A program made the translations under genes and the position numbers. DNA of 64,000 bases from Falsihalocynthiibacter halioticoli (GTDB lineage Bacteria; Pseudomonadota; Alphaproteobacteria; Rhodobacterales; Rhodobacteraceae), in assembly GCF_025802015.1 (NCBI RefSeq), contig NZ_JAOYFC010000002.1, positions 1,090,163 through 1,154,162 of the forward strand, read 5' to 3'. Each line of letters opens with the position of its first letter. The first letter of the stretch is position 1. Of the stretch, positions 24,341 to 33,671 are shown piece by piece. Below the pieces are notes generated by a model. That model worked only from the letters and a program-made list of their open reading frames with translations, searched no databases and had not been told where the DNA came from.

Positions 24341-24663
24341 ATCCATCCTGTAACCGGTATCTCCGAAGTCTTTATCCTGTAAGGGTTTACGTACAATGAT
24401 CTGAAATGCGCCGCGGCGAAAGTGCCCTCACGCGGCGGTGAACATGGGTGACGGAAAGAGAGCGATTTCGTAGTGTTTCCTTGATGTCTGTAACACTTCC
24501 TGAAACAAATCCGCTTAATCGTGCAGAGATGTTGCAAAAACATGCGCTAGCGAATTGACTTATCGGCGATGACCCCCTAAAGACCGAGCTTCGAGATTAC
24601 AGAGTGCCCGAATCCGCCACATAACGGCTTTGAGATTCGCGTGCTAAACAATGGAGACGGGCG
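24341..24663. other. 323-base divergent intergenic region (TVP38 / rpmH)
   Basis: No coding region was recognised. It contains the rpmH promoter at 24555-24583, and a weak inverted repeat AGTGTT (24472) with AACACT (24492) that could serve either direction. Nothing else was recognised. Confidence 0.6.
24555..24583 (+). promoter_or_regulatory. Sigma70-type promoter of rpmH-rnpA
   Basis: TTGACT (24555-24560) and TAAAGA (24578-24583) are separated by exactly 17 bases, about 80 bases before the rpmH start. It is close to the housekeeping consensus and fits a highly expressed gene. Confidence 0.8.
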
Positions 24664-24798
24664 ATGAAACGCACATTTCAACCTTCGAACCTCGTTCGCA
24701 AACACCGCCACGGTTTTCGCGCACGTATGGCCACCAAAGCTGGCCGCAAAATTCTGAACGCACGTCGCGCACGCGGCCGCAAATCGCTGAGCGCATAA
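24664..24798 (+). CDS. rpmH: 50S ribosomal protein L34
   Basis: A 44-residue basic protein beginning MKRTFQPSNLVRKHRHGFRA and ending RARGRKSLSA, full length for L34. GGAG precedes the ATG. It is a structural protein of the large subunit. As in most bacteria it is followed by rnpA, here 139 bases on, after a hairpin that may reduce read-through into rnpA. Confidence 0.98.
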   Translation: MKRTFQPSNLVRKHRHGFRARMATKAGRKILNARRARGRKSLSA

Positions 24799-24844
24799 GC
24801 GCAGCGTTTGGAATGGCTCGATTCGTCGGGCTGCAAAAAGTTTG

Positions 24845-24876
24845 AACCGCCGGAGCTTCGGGCTCCCGGCGGTTTT
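24845..24876 (+). terminator. Intrinsic terminator or attenuator after rpmH
   Basis: A GC-rich 12-pair stem (AACCGCCGG-AGC with GCT-CCGGCGGTT, one bulged C) has a TTCG tetraloop and ends in TTTT. It lies between rpmH and rnpA and probably gives far more L34 than RnpA message. Confidence 0.8.
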
Positions 24877-24937
24877 CGTTTGCGCATTTTCCATTTGCGC
24901 TCTTCCAAACATGCGCTTCGACGCTTAAATATCTGCA

Positions 24938-25309
24938 ATGACCAAAGACGCAGCCACTTTGACAACGCTTAAAAAGCGTTCCGACTTCATTCTCGCTTCT
25001 AAAGCGAAGCGAAAAGCTGTGACTGGTTTCATTCTTCAAGCTCGCGAGCGCGCTGCCGACGAACTCTCTGACGATCAGGGGCAAATTCGCGTCGGCTATA
25101 CGTGTTCAAAAAAGGTTGGCAACGCTGTCATGCGCAATCGCGCCAAACGTCGGCTTCGTGAAATTGCCAGAACTGGATTGCAGCAACATGGCCTTGCCGG
25201 TTGGGACTATGTCCTGATTGGGCGAAACACGGTGACGGGAACGCGGGACTTCAGCAAACTTGAAGGTGACCTTGCCTACGCTCTGCGCAAACTGCACGGA
25301 GGCAGCTAA
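24938..25309 (+). CDS. rnpA: Ribonuclease P protein component
   Basis: A 123-residue basic protein with the RNR-type signature RNRAKRRLRE (residues about 69-78) preceded by VGYTCSKKVGNAV. It binds RNase P RNA and aids tRNA 5' maturation. It begins TLTTLKKRSDF after the initiating residues, as typical for RnpA. It shares one base with the yidD start codon, so translation is coupled. Confidence 0.97.
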   Translation: MTKDAATLTTLKKRSDFILASKAKRKAVTGFILQARERAADELSDDQGQIRVGYTCSKKVGNAVMRNRAKRRLREIARTGLQQHGLAGWDYVLIGRNTVTGTRDFSKLEGDLAYALRKLHGGS

Positions 25310-25554
25310 TGGGGCCCATTGCGTTCGTCATATCCTTACCGATTAGAGCCTATCGAACTGTGTTTTCACCATGGGTCGGCTTTAATTGTCGGTATCAACC
25401 CACCTGTTCGGCCTATGCCATGGAAGCGCTCGAGAAACACGGCGCATTCAAGGGCAGCTATCTGGCGGCACGTCGAATTGGGCGTTGCCATCCCTTCGGA
25501 AAATCGGGATATGACCCCGTGCCCGACAACGACAAGAAGCAACCGCCATGCTAG
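25309..25554 (+). CDS. yidD: Membrane protein insertion efficiency factor YidD
   Basis: An 81-residue protein with the YidD core: FSPWVGFNCRYQPTCSAYAMEAL, then HGAFKGSYLAARRIGRCHP and YDPVP. The three cysteines are present. It assists YidC-dependent insertion of membrane proteins at the inner membrane. It overlaps rnpA by one base and ttcA by seven. Confidence 0.96.
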   Translation: MGPIAFVISLPIRAYRTVFSPWVGFNCRYQPTCSAYAMEALEKHGAFKGSYLAARRIGRCHPFGKSGYDPVPDNDKKQPPC

Positions 25555-26438
25555 ACGACAACGACGATATTCATCCGCTGTTCTACGGCGCGCCGAAGAC
25601 TGCAGAATTCAAGAAGCTGCGGAAGCGGATCGTGCGCTATACCCGTGAAGCCATTGAACAATACGGTATGATCGAGCGCGACGCGCGCTGGCTCGTTTGC
25701 TTGTCAGGCGGCAAAGACAGCTACACGCTCCTCGCGGTTCTACACGAGCTTAAGTGGCGCGGGCTGCTCCCCGTTGAACTACTCGCATGCAACCTTGACC
25801 AAGGCCAACCTGGCTTTCCTGCTACGGTCTTGCCCGAGTTCCTTGAGAAAATGGGCGTCGAACATCGGATCGAGTATCAAGACACCTACTCTGTCGTTGT
25901 CGATAAAGTTCCAGAGGGCCGGACGTTTTGCGCACTCTGTTCCCGCCTGCGTCGCGGCAACCTGTACCGGATTGCCCGTGAAGAAGGGTGCTCGGCAGTT
26001 GTGCTCGGTCACCACCGAGATGACATCCTTGAAACATTTTTCATGAATCTCTTTCACGGGGGGCGGCTTGCAACCATGCCGCCGAAACTGTTGAACGAAG
26101 AAGGCGACCTGTTCGTCTATCGCCCTCTCGCTCATGTCGCAGAAGCAGATTGCGAAAAATTCGCTCGAGATATGAATTACCCTATCATTCCCTGCGATTT
26201 ATGCGGAAGTCAGGATGGCCTACAGCGCCAACAGGTCAAACAGATTTTGGATGGCTGGGAAAAGAACTCTCCCGGCCGTCGTCAAGTCATGTTCCGCTCG
26301 CTAATGAATGCGCGCCCAAGCCACCTCCTCGACCCAAAGCTTTTTGATTTCAATGCACTATCACGCAATCCGACCGAGAGCGATGAAGGTATAGCTACAA
26401 GTTTAGGCAGTTTACCCGAGATCCCAAAACTCCGTTAA
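25548..26438 (+). CDS. ttcA: tRNA 2-thiocytidine(32) synthetase TtcA
   Basis: A 296-residue ATP-dependent tRNA thiolase. The PP-loop is CLSGGKDSYTLL near residue 50; the iron-sulfur cysteines include the CALC motif in TFCALCSRLRRGNLY and the later CDLCGSQDG. VLGHHRDDILETF is also typical. It thiolates C32 in a subset of tRNAs. It overlaps yidD, suggesting a single transcript from rpmH or from an internal promoter. Confidence 0.95.
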   Translation: MLDDNDDIHPLFYGAPKTAEFKKLRKRIVRYTREAIEQYGMIERDARWLVCLSGGKDSYTLLAVLHELKWRGLLPVELLACNLDQGQPGFPATVLPEFLEKMGVEHRIEYQDTYSVVVDKVPEGRTFCALCSRLRRGNLYRIAREEGCSAVVLGHHRDDILETFFMNLFHGGRLATMPPKLLNEEGDLFVYRPLAHVAEADCEKFARDMNYPIIPCDLCGSQDGLQRQQVKQILDGWEKNSPGRRQVMFRSLMNARPSHLLDPKLFDFNALSRNPTESDEGIATSLGSLPEIPKLR

Positions 26439-26506
26439 GGATACGCTAGGAACCACCAACTAGGCTTTGTCTTGAACGAGACTTGCCAAATTTGTGGGGC
26501 CACAAA

Positions 26507-28048
26507 ATGCAACTGCCAAACGCGGCGCCGCAATGGCGCACGATGCTCAAGAATCCATCGACGCTCGCTGTTTTTCTGGCATTTACACCCACGGTTTGTG
26601 TCATTTCCTATTGGTGTGGCGGCGAGACCGCTCTTCTTGCAACTGCAATTCTCACTCCGATTTTGGTCTTGCTAACTATAGGGGTAACAAAAAGCGCATC
26701 GCGCGCGCCCTACCCACGCGACGGCCTCACGGGACTTCATCTACGTGAAGATATTGAGAATGCGCTAGATGAGTTTACAACGGCTGGAAAGGCGCAAGGG
26801 AAATCCACCGTAAGCATGCGGATTGACCTCGACGATTTCCACACGATTTTAGATCGCTATGGGCACAGGTTTGCTGACGATTTAGTCCTTCAAACCAGCA
26901 AGCGATTGCAAAGCATTCTTCGGCACGACGATATCCTTGCGCGATTGGACGGTGGGAGCTTTGCTATTGCTTTCGCTCCAGTTCACCGAGCTGGTCTAGA
27001 GACAATGATTCAAATCAGCGGGAGGATTCAATCTGTTCTCGCTCAGGCCTATCACATTGATTCTACGAGCGTTTATCTAACAGCCTCAATAGGGTTCTGC
27101 TTGGAACACAGTATAGCTGCACCATGCGGCACGACCCTGCTCAAAGCAGCAGAAGACGCACTTCTAGAAGCAAATAGACAATCGCCAGCTGGCTTGCGCG
27201 CTTATTCCCCCTCATCAAAAACAAACCAGTTCGCGAGATCACTACTTCTCAATGAAATTGAAGGAGCGCTGGAGACTGGCCAGATTAGAGCATGGTTTCA
27301 ACCGCAAATCTCCACTGACACCGGAAATGTCGTCGGCTTCGAAGCTTTAGCCCGTTGGGTGCACCCAGAGCGGGGCGTTGTAGCACCTAACGAATTCTTA
27401 CCATTGGTTGAGCAGGCTGGGTTTTCTGAGCGACTTAGCGAACTCATGCTCTTTCAATCGCTTTCTGCGCTAAGAGATTGGGACGCGGCGGGATTTCATG
27501 TTGAAACCATCGGGGTCAACTTCTCTATGGCGGAGCTGCGCAATCCGCACCTACTTGAAAAAATAGTTTGGGAACTAGACCGGTTTGATCTCCCCGCCAG
27601 CCGCCTTTCTATCGAAGTTCTCGAGAACGTCGTTGCGGACTCGTCGGACGACATGATTACGCGAAACATAAATGGGCTTTCCAACCTCGGATGCAAAGTC
27701 GATCTGGATGACTTTGGAACCGGTCACGCTTCGATATCAAATATCCGTCGTTTCTCAGTAAACCGCATTAAAATTGATCGGTCCTTCATTACAAAACTGG
27801 ACAAGGATCCCGAGCAGCATCAAATGGTTTCTGCGATTCTCACGATGGCGGAACGCCTTGGAATGAAGACGCTTGCCGAGGGTGTCGAAACAAAGGGCGA
27901 GCACACGGCGTTGGCCCAACTCGGGTGCGATCATGTCCAAGGGTTTTCCATATCCAAGCCGATGCCACTCGACGAAACTCTAGGCTGGCTGGAGCGTCAC
28001 CACGCCAAGTTGCGCAAAACAGCGGAGATTAGCCGAAAACTTGGATAG
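26507..28048 (+). CDS. Membrane GGDEF-EAL protein with degenerate GGDEF, probable c-di-GMP phosphodiesterase
   Basis: A 513-residue protein. It has two hydrophobic segments at about 20-65, a GGDEF domain to about 235 whose signature is RLDGGSFAI instead of RLGGDEFAI, so cyclase activity is probably lost, and an EAL domain. The EAL residues look complete: FEALARW, VNFSMAEL, IEVLEN, DLDDFGTGHAS, KIDRSFI, LAEGVET and VQGFSISKPM. It should hydrolyse c-di-GMP with the degenerate domain as a possible GTP sensor. The ATG at 26507 is the first; GTGGGG upstream is a weak ribosome site and ATG 26543 is an alternative. It interrupts the usual ttcA-yidC neighbourhood. Confidence 0.88.
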   Translation: MQLPNAAPQWRTMLKNPSTLAVFLAFTPTVCVISYWCGGETALLATAILTPILVLLTIGVTKSASRAPYPRDGLTGLHLREDIENALDEFTTAGKAQGKSTVSMRIDLDDFHTILDRYGHRFADDLVLQTSKRLQSILRHDDILARLDGGSFAIAFAPVHRAGLETMIQISGRIQSVLAQAYHIDSTSVYLTASIGFCLEHSIAAPCGTTLLKAAEDALLEANRQSPAGLRAYSPSSKTNQFARSLLLNEIEGALETGQIRAWFQPQISTDTGNVVGFEALARWVHPERGVVAPNEFLPLVEQAGFSERLSELMLFQSLSALRDWDAAGFHVETIGVNFSMAELRNPHLLEKIVWELDRFDLPASRLSIEVLENVVADSSDDMITRNINGLSNLGCKVDLDDFGTGHASISNIRRFSVNRIKIDRSFITKLDKDPEQHQMVSAILTMAERLGMKTLAEGVETKGEHTALAQLGCDHVQGFSISKPMPLDETLGWLERHHAKLRKTAEISRKLG

Positions 28049-28147
28049 AATCGGTCAATTCCCTGCATTTCTATTGGAAACAGCTTGACCTTTTAGGCGC
28101 TGACAGGTTGAACCTCTCTGTGTTTTCTCTGGAATATGGCGGGTTCA

Positions 28148-29950
28148 ATGGACGATCAGAATAAAAACCTAATTCTAGCAATTGCCTTGAGTCTTCTCGT
28201 GCTGCTTGGCTGGTCTTTCTTCGTTCCACAGCCTGAGCCAATTGTTGACCCTAACGCAAATGCGGTTGCGGAAAACGATGGCGGCCTAACGCCCCCTGTT
28301 GCAGACGCTGATGGATCAAACGCACCGGCGACTGTTACAGAGGTTGAACCAGCGTCGAACGCAATCGAGATCCCGATTGAAACAGATCGGGTCATAGGTT
28401 CGCTTTCTACTCTCGGCGGCCGTATCGACAACTTGAGTCTCAAGGACTACCGCGAAACAATCGAGCCAGACTCAGCACTCGTAACCCTCCTGTCGCCGGA
28501 AGACTCCGACGCGCCATATTACGCTCTGTATGGCTGGGGGCCAGCTGGCGGTCTTGACCCATCTCTCGTTCCAGGACGTGCAACGATCTGGTCCGTTGAA
28601 GAAGGCGAAAAACTTTCCGTAGACACGCCGGTCACCCTCGTTTGGGACAATGGCGCAGGCCTCATTTTTAAACGCAAGATCTCGATTGATGCGGACTATA
28701 TGTTCTCGATCGAGCAATCCGTGACAAACACAACAGACTCAGCCAAACGCTTGTACCCCTACGGGATGATCACACAGCATGGCGAGCCGGAAACAATCGG
28801 ATTCTTCATTCTTCACGAGGGCGTCGTACGGATGTCTGACGAGAAGCTTGAGGAGATCAAATACAAGAATATTCCCGATATGGATTATTCGGAGCGTGAA
28901 AATGCGCGTGTCGAGCCAATCGACGTAACCGAAAACGGATGGGTTGGCTTTACAGGCAAATACTGGATGACAACGCTCATCCCAGGACGCGAGCAACCCT
29001 TCACCTCGGTCGCAAAATATGTGGATAGCCACAAGGTCTACACAACAGAGTCCCGCCTTCCTGTGATGGACGTCACTGCCGGCGGTACGATTGCGGTCTC
29101 GACCCAGTTGTTTGCCGGGGCAAAAGAATGGAACCTGATCCGCGATTACCAGAACGAGGGCGGCGTATCCGGTTTCCTCGACTCGATCGACTGGGGCATG
29201 TTCTTCTTCCTCACAAAACCTATGTTCTGGCTGCTTCACACTTTGAACGGCTTCATCGGCAATATGGGCTGGTCGATCATTGCGCTCACGATCATCATCA
29301 AGGCTCTTCTCTTGCCGCTGGCGTACAAGTCCTACGTCTCTATGGCTAAGATGAAAAAGCTGCAGCCAGAGATGGAGAAAATCAAAGAGCGCGCGGGCGA
29401 CGACCGTCAGAAACTCCAAACAGAGATGATGGCGCTCTACAAGCGCGAGAAAGCAAATCCGGCCTCCGGCTGTTTGCCAATTCTTCTTCAGATCCCGATC
29501 TTCTTCTCGCTCTACAAGGTGATTTTCGTAACCATCGAATTGCGTCACGCACCTTGGATCGGCTGGATTCGCGACCTTTCGGCTCCAGATCCAAGCTCGA
29601 TTCTGAACCTGTTTGGTTTGCTACCCTTTGATGCGCCCGACCCTTCTAGTCTTCTGGCGATTATCTCGCTGGGTGTACTGCCGATCATTCTCGGTATCTC
29701 CATGTGGCTCCAACAGAAGCTTAATCCCGCCCCCACCGAACCGACACAGGCGATGGTTATGGCTTGGATGCCATGGGTCTTCATGTTCATGCTTGGAAAC
29801 TTTGCGTCGGGCCTCGTGCTCTACTGGATTGCGAACAACACGATCACATTCATCCAGCAGTACGCAATTATGCGCAGCCAAGGCATCAAGCCGAATGTTT
29901 TTGAAAACATTACGTCTGGCATGAAGAAGTTCCGCCGGAACGCAAAATGA
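28148..29950 (+). CDS. yidC: Membrane protein insertase YidC
   Basis: A 600-residue insertase: the N-terminal segment NLILAIALSLLVLLGWSFF, a large periplasmic beta domain to about 350, then the conserved five-helix core (GNMGWSIIALTIIIKALLLP, MKKLQPEMEKIKERAG, NPASGCLPILLQIPIFFSLY). It inserts membrane proteins alone or with SecYEG. The ATG at 28148 (MDDQNKNL) is preferred over 28136 because GGCGGG lies in front and family members start this way. It overlaps the MOSC gene by four bases. Confidence 0.97.
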   Translation: MDDQNKNLILAIALSLLVLLGWSFFVPQPEPIVDPNANAVAENDGGLTPPVADADGSNAPATVTEVEPASNAIEIPIETDRVIGSLSTLGGRIDNLSLKDYRETIEPDSALVTLLSPEDSDAPYYALYGWGPAGGLDPSLVPGRATIWSVEEGEKLSVDTPVTLVWDNGAGLIFKRKISIDADYMFSIEQSVTNTTDSAKRLYPYGMITQHGEPETIGFFILHEGVVRMSDEKLEEIKYKNIPDMDYSERENARVEPIDVTENGWVGFTGKYWMTTLIPGREQPFTSVAKYVDSHKVYTTESRLPVMDVTAGGTIAVSTQLFAGAKEWNLIRDYQNEGGVSGFLDSIDWGMFFFLTKPMFWLLHTLNGFIGNMGWSIIALTIIIKALLLPLAYKSYVSMAKMKKLQPEMEKIKERAGDDRQKLQTEMMALYKREKANPASGCLPILLQIPIFFSLYKVIFVTIELRHAPWIGWIRDLSAPDPSSILNLFGLLPFDAPDPSSLLAIISLGVLPIILGISMWLQQKLNPAPTEPTQAMVMAWMPWVFMFMLGNFASGLVLYWIANNTITFIQQYAIMRSQGIKPNVFENITSGMKKFRRNAK

Positions 29951-30702
29951 CAACGGCGAGCCCGTCACTTGCCCAAATCTGGCGCCACCCAATTAAGGCG
30001 CACGGTGCAGAGGCGCTTGAAACAGTAAATCTCACGGCGGGGGAAACCTTGCCGTGGGATCGCGTTTGGGCCGTACCTCATGAGGCCGCGAAAACTGATG
30101 GGACAAATTGGGTTTCCTGCCGCAACTTTTCTCGCGGTGCAGGTGTTCCAAAATTAATGGCTATCGACGCCACGCTTGATGCCGCCAAACAGGTCATCAC
30201 GCTGACACATCCGGATCTTTCACCAATTTCATTTTCGCCAGACCAACAGGCAGCTGAGTTTTTGAATTGGGTTAGTTCCTTGACGCCCGAGGGCAGACCC
30301 AGACCCACAGGTATAATTCGCGCTTCGGGCCAAGGCATGACCGACCAGTCCAAGCCATGGCTTTCCATCCTAAATCTGGCATCCTTACGCGATCTCTCTG
30401 AAAAGCTTGGGCAACCTCTTGATCCGCGCCGTTTCCGTGGGAACCTCTGGATCGACGGTATTCCTGCGTGGAGCGAGCGTGACCTCCTTGGCAAGGCTAT
30501 CCGCATTGGTAACGTTGAGCTTAACGTTACCGAGCACATCGGCAGATGCCGTGCAACCGAAGCGAACCCAGATACAGGTGACCGTGACCTAGACACATTG
30601 GGCGCTCTCAAGCAAAACTGGGGTCACACCGATTTTGGTGTTTTTGCCGAAGTCACCAAGGGTGGCACAATTTCAGTTTCCGATAAGGTTGAAATCCAAT
30701 GA
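29947..30702 (+). CDS. MOSC domain-containing protein
   Basis: A 251-residue protein with a beta-barrel MOSC N-terminal region (IWRHPIKAHGAEAL, LPWDRVWAV) and the C-terminal signature with the likely sulfur-carrying Cys in HIGRCRATEANPDTGDRD. MOSC proteins are thought to handle activated sulfur or the molybdenum cofactor, as in mARC and YiiM. The gene is translationally coupled to yidC and engB by ATGA overlaps. Confidence 0.87.
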   Translation: MTTASPSLAQIWRHPIKAHGAEALETVNLTAGETLPWDRVWAVPHEAAKTDGTNWVSCRNFSRGAGVPKLMAIDATLDAAKQVITLTHPDLSPISFSPDQQAAEFLNWVSSLTPEGRPRPTGIIRASGQGMTDQSKPWLSILNLASLRDLSEKLGQPLDPRRFRGNLWIDGIPAWSERDLLGKAIRIGNVELNVTEHIGRCRATEANPDTGDRDLDTLGALKQNWGHTDFGVFAEVTKGGTISVSDKVEIQ

Positions 30703-31352
30703 TGACACCGAGTTTTCCAATTGCTGAAGAGCCGGACGCTTTCGCCAAAGAGAAAGGTCGCCTGCTTTTTGCTGGCGAAACCGAATTCTTGAAAGGTGTT
30801 GTCGCGATGGACGGCATGCCTCCTGGCGATAGATGCGAAGTTTGTTTTGCGGGGCGATCAAATGTCGGAAAATCAACCCTTATCAATGCGGTAACCGGTC
30901 GAAAGGCGCTGGCACGCGCTTCAAACACGCCTGGACGCACCCAAGAAATAAACTTCTTCACAGCAGCCGATTCGCACTACCTCGTTGACCTTCCTGGGTA
31001 TGGGTTTGCCAACGCGCCTGTTGCGGTTGTGGCGAAATGGCAAAAGCTTCTCAAAGCTTATCTGTCGGGTCGGGCGAACCTGCGACGCGCCTTCGTCCTC
31101 GTAGATTCCCGCCACGGGATCAAGCCTGTTGATGAGGAGATCATGAGTCTGCTTGATAGCTCTGCTGTGACGTTTCAGTGCGTTTTAACAAAGACAGACA
31201 AGCCCAAAAAAGGCGATCTGGACAAAACTCTGGAGCAAGTACGTGGTGCGCTTGCAAAGCATCCCGCGGCCTATCCGGAAATTGTGCTGACAAGCTCTGA
31301 CAAAGGCATCGGGATCGAAACCTTGCGGACACTCATCGCGACGCTCTCTTAA
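30699..31352 (+). CDS. engB: Ribosome biogenesis GTP-binding protein EngB (YihA/YsxC)
   Basis: A 217-residue GTPase with G1 AGRSNVGKST near residue 52, G3 DLPGYG near 103, G4 TKTD near 165 and G5 TSSDKGIG near 195. It acts in large-subunit assembly. Length is normal for the family. It sits in the yidC-MOSC-engB-argB order typical of Rhodobacteraceae. Confidence 0.96.
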   Translation: MMTPSFPIAEEPDAFAKEKGRLLFAGETEFLKGVVAMDGMPPGDRCEVCFAGRSNVGKSTLINAVTGRKALARASNTPGRTQEINFFTAADSHYLVDLPGYGFANAPVAVVAKWQKLLKAYLSGRANLRRAFVLVDSRHGIKPVDEEIMSLLDSSAVTFQCVLTKTDKPKKGDLDKTLEQVRGALAKHPAAYPEIVLTSSDKGIGIETLRTLIATLS

Positions 31353-31420
31353 ACCAGACGCAAGCCTTGGAATAATCTAGCAAAACCAGTACCAAGGGCT
31401 ACAGCCCGAGGGATTCAAAA

Positions 31421-32287
31421 ATGAAGAAACAAGACGCTATGAACCGTGACTGGATTGCCACCGCCCGAACATTGTCTCAAGCTCTGCCGTATCTGCAGCG
31501 CTACGAAGGCGCGACAGTCGTAATCAAGTTCGGCGGACACGCGATGGGCTCGGACGAGGCGATGGAAACATTTGCGCGAGACATCGTGTTGATGCAGCAG
31601 GTCGGCGTGAATCCCGTTATCGTTCATGGCGGCGGGCCGATGATCAACGAAATGCTCGACAAGCTCGAGATTAAATCCGATTTCGTGAACGGCAAACGCG
31701 TAACCGACGCAGCGACAATGGAAGTTGTCGAGATGGTTTTGTCTGGTCGCGTAAACAAGCGGATTGTTCAGGCCATCAACGAACAAGGCGGCCGTGCGGT
31801 TGGCCTGTCGGGCAAAGACGCGAACCTCATGGTTTGTGAAGAAACCAATCCCGATCTTGGTTTCGTCGGAACACCTGTCAAAATGCACACAGGCGTTCTC
31901 GAAACTTTGTTCAAAGCAGACATGATCCCAGTCATCGCGCCGCTCGGCGCTGGAATGAACGGCGAAACCTTCAACGTAAATGGCGACACGGCGGCGGGCG
32001 CTATCGCTGGCGCTTTGAAGGCAGATCGCCTGTTGCTTCTAACCGACGTCGCTGGCGTCAAGAACGCAGACGGAGAAGTTGTTACCGAACTCACAGCATC
32101 CCACGTCCATGAACTCACCGAAGCGGGCGTAATCGCAGGCGGTATGATTCCGAAAACCGAAACTGCTCTGAATGCGCTGAACCAAGGTGTTCGGGCGGCT
32201 GTTATTCTGGATGGGCGCGCGCCAAATGCTTGTTTGCTTGAGCTTTTCACAGAACATGGCGCTGGCTCAATTATCCGTCAAGGATAG
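31421..32287 (+). CDS. argB: Acetylglutamate kinase
   Basis: A 288-residue amino-acid kinase, second step of arginine synthesis. VVIKFGGHAM is the glycine-rich ATP motif, IVHGGGPMINEML binds substrate, GKRVTDAATMEVVEMVL lies near residue 85 and GGMIPKTETALNAL near 240. GAGGG lies nine bases upstream of the ATG at 31421; the internal ATG at 31439 lacks a site. An N-terminal arginine-sensing helix is expected for feedback-regulated forms and the about 20 extra residues fit that. Confidence 0.96.
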   Translation: MKKQDAMNRDWIATARTLSQALPYLQRYEGATVVIKFGGHAMGSDEAMETFARDIVLMQQVGVNPVIVHGGGPMINEMLDKLEIKSDFVNGKRVTDAATMEVVEMVLSGRVNKRIVQAINEQGGRAVGLSGKDANLMVCEETNPDLGFVGTPVKMHTGVLETLFKADMIPVIAPLGAGMNGETFNVNGDTAAGAIAGALKADRLLLLTDVAGVKNADGEVVTELTASHVHELTEAGVIAGGMIPKTETALNALNQGVRAAVILDGRAPNACLLELFTEHGAGSIIRQG

Positions 32288-32330
32288 CGCACGGGATTGC
32301 ATCTGCGCTAAATCCTCGGCAATCTGAGGT

Positions 32331-33131
32331 ATGAATTCCGAAACAACACTTCGCCTCGCTGTCTTTCTCGGGCTGTTCGCTTGCTTTGCTGCGGTCGAGG
32401 TCTTTTGGCCACGGCGCAAGGGTGGGCAAAAACGCAAACAGCGGTGGTTTGTAAACTGGTCCATTGTCCTACTCGACACAGTCACGCTGCGGCTTATGTC
32501 GGTGATTGTCCCCCTTCTGGCCGTTGGAGCAGCGATTGACGCGCAAGCGCGTGGCGTTGGGCTCCTTAACTCCACAGAATGGCCCGCGGCGATAGAGTTT
32601 ATCGTGGCGATACTTGTTTTTGATCTGGCGATCTGGTTCCAACACCTGCTCATGCACCGTATCCCGATCTTGTGGCGCCTACATCAAGTTCACCACGTTG
32701 ACGAAGAGATGGACGTTACAACCGCTATTCGATTCCATCCCATCGAAATCGCTTTGTCTATGCTGCTCAAAATTGGATTGGTTTATGTGCTCGGCCCATC
32801 GGCGATTGCTGTTGTTGCGTTTGAAGTTCTGTTGAATGGCACGGCGCTTTTCAATCACGCAAATATCAAACTACCTGTTGGCGTCGACAGGATCGTCCGC
32901 CTCGTTCTGGTAACGCCAGACATGCACCGCGTGCACCACTCAATTCACCCGAAAGAGCATCACCGAAATTTTGGCTTCTCATTGTCGATCTGGGACAAGG
33001 TTTTCGGCACCTACCTTGCCCAGCCCGCCGAACCACATGAAACCATGCCCATCGGGCTTTCCTATGACCAGCAGACGCCCAAAACGCTTGGAGCGGCGCT
33101 TTCGATGCCATTCAGGGAGCCGAAGCCATGA
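32331..33131 (+). CDS. Sterol desaturase / fatty acid hydroxylase family protein
   Basis: A 266-residue di-iron membrane enzyme with about four membrane segments. The histidine clusters are HLLMHR (near 108), HQVHHVDEEMD (near 121) and HRVHHSIHPKEHH (near 200), which together form the di-iron site. These enzymes hydroxylate or desaturate lipids or small hydrophobic molecules; the substrate here is not readable. It overlaps the next gene by ATGA. Confidence 0.9.
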   Translation: MNSETTLRLAVFLGLFACFAAVEVFWPRRKGGQKRKQRWFVNWSIVLLDTVTLRLMSVIVPLLAVGAAIDAQARGVGLLNSTEWPAAIEFIVAILVFDLAIWFQHLLMHRIPILWRLHQVHHVDEEMDVTTAIRFHPIEIALSMLLKIGLVYVLGPSAIAVVAFEVLLNGTALFNHANIKLPVGVDRIVRLVLVTPDMHRVHHSIHPKEHHRNFGFSLSIWDKVFGTYLAQPAEPHETMPIGLSYDQQTPKTLGAALSMPFREPKP

Positions 33132-33619
33132 GACTCATTCTGATGCGCCATGCGAAATCCGATTGGGATGGAATGTGCTCTGACCATGAGCGCCCACTCA
33201 GCCAGCGCGGCAAACGCGCCGCGCCAAAGATTGGGACATACCTCAGTGAGCGCGGCTACATTCCGGAACAGGCCATAATTTCAGACTCAACACGCACCCG
33301 CGAAACAAATGCGTTGGTTGCCGAGGCTTGGCCCGAGGTAGTTCCAGTCAGGCTTGAAGCAAAGCTCTATCACGCATCTGCAGCCATGATGTTCGAGGTT
33401 CTAAAATCAGCAACAGCGCAAACAGTGCTTGTTGTCGGGCACAACCCCGGAATCGCTTCGTTTGCAGAAGCAATGGTGAGTCAGCCGCCAGAACACGGGC
33501 GCTTTTTCGATTATCCAACTTGCGCAACGACTGTCATTGATTTTGACATATCCGACTGGAGTGAGGTCGAAACAGGCACAGGTCAGGTTTTGGATTTTGT
33601 TATTCCACGCGAGCTCTAA
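33128..33619 (+). CDS. SixA-like histidine phosphatase
   Basis: A 163-residue phosphatase of the histidine phosphatase superfamily. The phospho-acceptor His is in LILMRHAKSDW at the N-terminus; ISDSTRTRETNAL carries a catalytic Arg and VLVVGHNPG the second His. SixA dephosphorylates HPt domains, but small-molecule targets are equally possible. It is translationally coupled to the fatty-acid-hydroxylase gene and is followed by a terminator. Confidence 0.9.
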   Translation: MRLILMRHAKSDWDGMCSDHERPLSQRGKRAAPKIGTYLSERGYIPEQAIISDSTRTRETNALVAEAWPEVVPVRLEAKLYHASAAMMFEVLKSATAQTVLVVGHNPGIASFAEAMVSQPPEHGRFFDYPTCATTVIDFDISDWSEVETGTGQVLDFVIPREL

Positions 33620-33625
33620 ATAGAA

Positions 33626-33654
33626 AAAGCCGACGCACGGCGCCGGCTTTCTTT
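33626..33654. terminator. Bidirectional terminator between the SixA-like and bztD genes
   Basis: AAAGCCG (33626-33632) pairs with CGGCTTT (33644-33650), with further GC pairing possible in the loop, followed by CTTT. It separates convergent genes and can serve both. Confidence 0.8.
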
Positions 33655-33671
33655 GTCGTATGTCGAGGTCT

